Of a stretch of 7,658 bases of DNA, positions 6,462 to 7,658 are shown piece by piece; positions within the stretch are counted from its first letter, which is position 1, and the number at the start of each line of letters is the position of its first letter. The stretch is from NCBI GenBank assembly GCA_027066725.1, contig JAMONC010000298.1:1-7658 (forward strand), in the 5' to 3' direction. The stretch comes from Desulfobacterales bacterium (lineage in GTDB: Bacteria; Desulfobacterota; Dissulfuribacteria; Dissulfuribacterales; JAMONC01). The notes under the pieces were generated by a model, which made no database searches, was not told where the DNA came from, and saw nothing but the letters and a program-made list of their open reading frames with translations. A program made the translations under genes and the position numbers.

Positions 6462-7034
6462 ATGAGTATTAAAGGCACAAGAACAGAGAAGAATCTTCTT
6501 ACAGCATTTGCAGGGGAATCTCAGGCAAGAAATAGATACACCTATTTTGCAAGCCAGGCCAAAAAGGAAGGTTATGTTCAGATAGCAGCTATATTTCAGG
6601 AAACTGCTGATCAAGAAAAAGAACATGCCAAAAGACTCTTTAAGTTTTTAGAAGGTGGAGAGGTAGAGATAACAGCCTCTTTTCCTGCAGGAGTTATAGG
6701 TTCTACTCTTGAAAACTTAAAGGCAGCAGCAGAGGGTGAACACTATGAGTATGAGACTATGTATCCTGAGTTTGCAAAGATTGCTAGAGAAGAGGGCTTT
6801 GAAGAGATAGCAGCAGTCTTTGAGGCCATTGCAGTTGCAGAGAAACAGCATGAAAAACGTTACAAAGACCTTGCTGCCAACATAGAGGCAGGAAGGGTAT
6901 TTAAGCGAGATGAAGAGGTTGTTTGGCGTTGTAGGAACTGTGGTTATGTGCATAAAGGTAGTGAACCCCCAGAAACTTGTCCTGCCTGTGCACATCCTAA
7001 GGCATACTTTGAGCTCTTAGGGGAGAATTGGTAA
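6462..7034 (+). CDS. rbr: Rubrerythrin (diiron peroxidase with C-terminal rubredoxin domain)
   Basis: A 190-residue cytoplasmic protein of normal rubrerythrin length that reduces H2O2 to water in anaerobes, taking electrons from reduced rubredoxin or NAD(P)H-dependent donors. The four-helix ferritin-like domain (about 1-145) carries the diiron ligands: E19 (AGES), E52-x2-H55 (EKEH), E93 and E96 (GEHYEYE) and E127-x2-H130 (EKQH). The C-terminal rubredoxin-like FeS4 domain has C157-x2-C160 (CRNCG) and C173-x2-C176 (CPAC), ending in AYFELLGENW. All metal ligands are intact. It lies 17 bp after perR with a strong Shine-Dalgarno and no terminator between, so it is very likely co-transcribed with and controlled by PerR. 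It precedes the cytochrome gene by 33 bp. Identity is secure; electron donors are not visible in this window. Confidence 0.96.
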   Translation: MSIKGTRTEKNLLTAFAGESQARNRYTYFASQAKKEGYVQIAAIFQETADQEKEHAKRLFKFLEGGEVEITASFPAGVIGSTLENLKAAAEGEHYEYETMYPEFAKIAREEGFEEIAAVFEAIAVAEKQHEKRYKDLAANIEAGRVFKRDEEVVWRCRNCGYVHKGSEPPETCPACAHPKAYFELLGENW

Positions 7035-7067
7035 ACTTTTAGTTTTTTAAGGGGAAGGAGGAGGCTT

Positions 7068-7658
7068 ATGCGCCATATTATCCCTAAGTTTTTTGTGTTT
7101 TTATCATTGTTAATGTTTGTTGCTTATCCATTACTAAGTTATGCAGCAAAAGAGGGGAGCTTTTCCTATCACGATTTTAAAAAGCCTACCAGATGTGCTG
7201 CATGTCACAAAACAATCTATAGAGAATGGAAGCAAAATATGATGTCTCAATCCTTTACACATGATTGGGACGATGTTGAGTATTATAAGTTAGCGCTTCC
7301 CCATGCCAAAAAATTGGCTAAGGTTGCGGGAGTTAAGGCAGGTTGTATTGCTTGTCATGCTCCTTTAGCCTTTTTGGCAGGAGATATTCCACCTAAGCCA
7401 CCTAAGGCAGGAACTAGGGCCAATGAAGGTGTAAGCTGTGAGATATGTCACCATATAGTTGGCTCTACAGAAAAAGAGCCCTATAACTTTAGCTTTATTA
7501 TAAAACCAGGAAACACCATGAATGGGCCTCGTAAGGGGGTTAAGTCTCCTGCCCATAAAGTCGTTTATTCTAAGTTTTTAAGAAGTGCACGTTTTTGTGC
7601 TACCTGTCATGATGAAAAAGATCCCTATGGAGTATGGGTAAAAGAGACTTATAGGGAG
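7068..7658 (+). CDS. Exported multiheme c-type cytochrome, c554-like family (5' part, runs off right edge)
   Basis: 197 codons are open to the window end with no stop. The N-terminus MRHIIPKFFVFLSLLMFVAYPLLSYA has a basic start, a hydrophobic core and a small-residue cleavage site near 26, a Sec signal peptide for the periplasm. Four covalent haem sites follow: CAACH at 43-47, CIACH at 93-97, CEICH at 124-128 and CATCH at 177-181. Surrounding patterns (REWKQNMMSQSF after the first site, CHAPLAFLAGD after the second, EGVSCEICH, and the SPAH...CATCH spacing) fit the cytochrome c554/c-prime-type multiheme family common in Desulfobacterota. These move electrons in the periplasm, and relatives act on nitrogen oxides, metals or unknown acceptors; substrate cannot be assigned here. 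ATG at 7068 is chosen for its strong GGAAGGAGGAGG site and the signal peptide. It is the third co-directional gene after perR and rbr. More haem sites may lie beyond the edge. Confidence 0.88.
   Translation, partial: MRHIIPKFFVFLSLLMFVAYPLLSYAAKEGSFSYHDFKKPTRCAACHKTIYREWKQNMMSQSFTHDWDDVEYYKLALPHAKKLAKVAGVKAGCIACHAPLAFLAGDIPPKPPKAGTRANEGVSCEICHHIVGSTEKEPYNFSFIIKPGNTMNGPRKGVKSPAHKVVYSKFLRSARFCATCHDEKDPYGVWVKETYRE

Noticed and set aside
6276..6995. Minus-strand open frames over perR and rubrerythrin
   Set aside because: Cys/Phe-rich translations are the expected antisense shadows of Glu/Lys-rich coding sequence; both sense genes are intact and conserved.
7035..7067. Possible intrinsic terminator between rbr and the cytochrome gene
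   Set aside because: There is a T-run (AGTTTTTTAA) but no GC-rich hairpin ahead of it, and the stretch mainly holds the cytochrome Shine-Dalgarno.
7365..7556. Minus-strand open frame over the cytochrome
   Set aside because: The sense strand gives a continuous signal peptide plus four CXXCH protein, which explains the region.

Overview
This AT-rich window (a low-GC genome judged by eye, with AGA/AGG and ATA codons common) fits an anaerobic or microaerophilic bacterium. The best guess is a low-GC member of the Desulfobacterota/Thermodesulfobacteria-type sulfur and metal reducers. The guess rests on the perR-rubrerythrin pair, the exported multiheme c-type cytochrome and the ADP-forming acyl-CoA synthetase/acetyltransferase fusion. 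The taxon is inferred and cannot be proven from this sequence.

Layout: a 247-bp AT-rich intergenic region (5790-6036) separates two divergent gene clusters. Leftward (minus strand) run comM (YifB/Mg-chelatase-like AAA+ ATPase), an 897-residue acyl-CoA synthetase (ADP-forming)-GNAT fusion, a small TraB/TIKI-superfamily protein, and serS, which leaves the window at its left edge. Gaps between these genes are 32, 12 and 17 bp, so they probably form one operon. Rightward (plus strand) run a PerR-type Fur-family regulator, rubrerythrin, and a signal-peptide-bearing cytochrome with at least four CXXCH haem sites that leaves the window at its right edge. Gaps here are 17 and 33 bp.

Function: the rightward cluster looks like a peroxide-stress unit. 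A regulator with all five PerR-type Fe/Mn ligands sits behind a good sigma-70-like promoter whose start region overlaps an AT-rich palindrome, and it is co-directional with a peroxide-reducing rubrerythrin. The cytochrome is exported and may be an oxidant- or nitrogen-oxide-related partner, but that is inference. The leftward cluster mixes housekeeping (seryl-tRNA charging), DNA processing (ComM), acetyl-CoA energy metabolism or protein acetylation, and an uncharacterised TraB-like protein.

Most of the window is ordinary, well-recognised gene families. The points worth a second look are the acyl-CoA synthetase-GNAT fusion, which keeps its phospho-histidine and carries a Cys-rich linker; the stand-alone TraB-like protein; the candidate PerR operators; and the placement of a periplasmic multiheme cytochrome behind perR-rbr. 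No RNA genes, mobile elements, CRISPR arrays or clear intrinsic terminators were seen.
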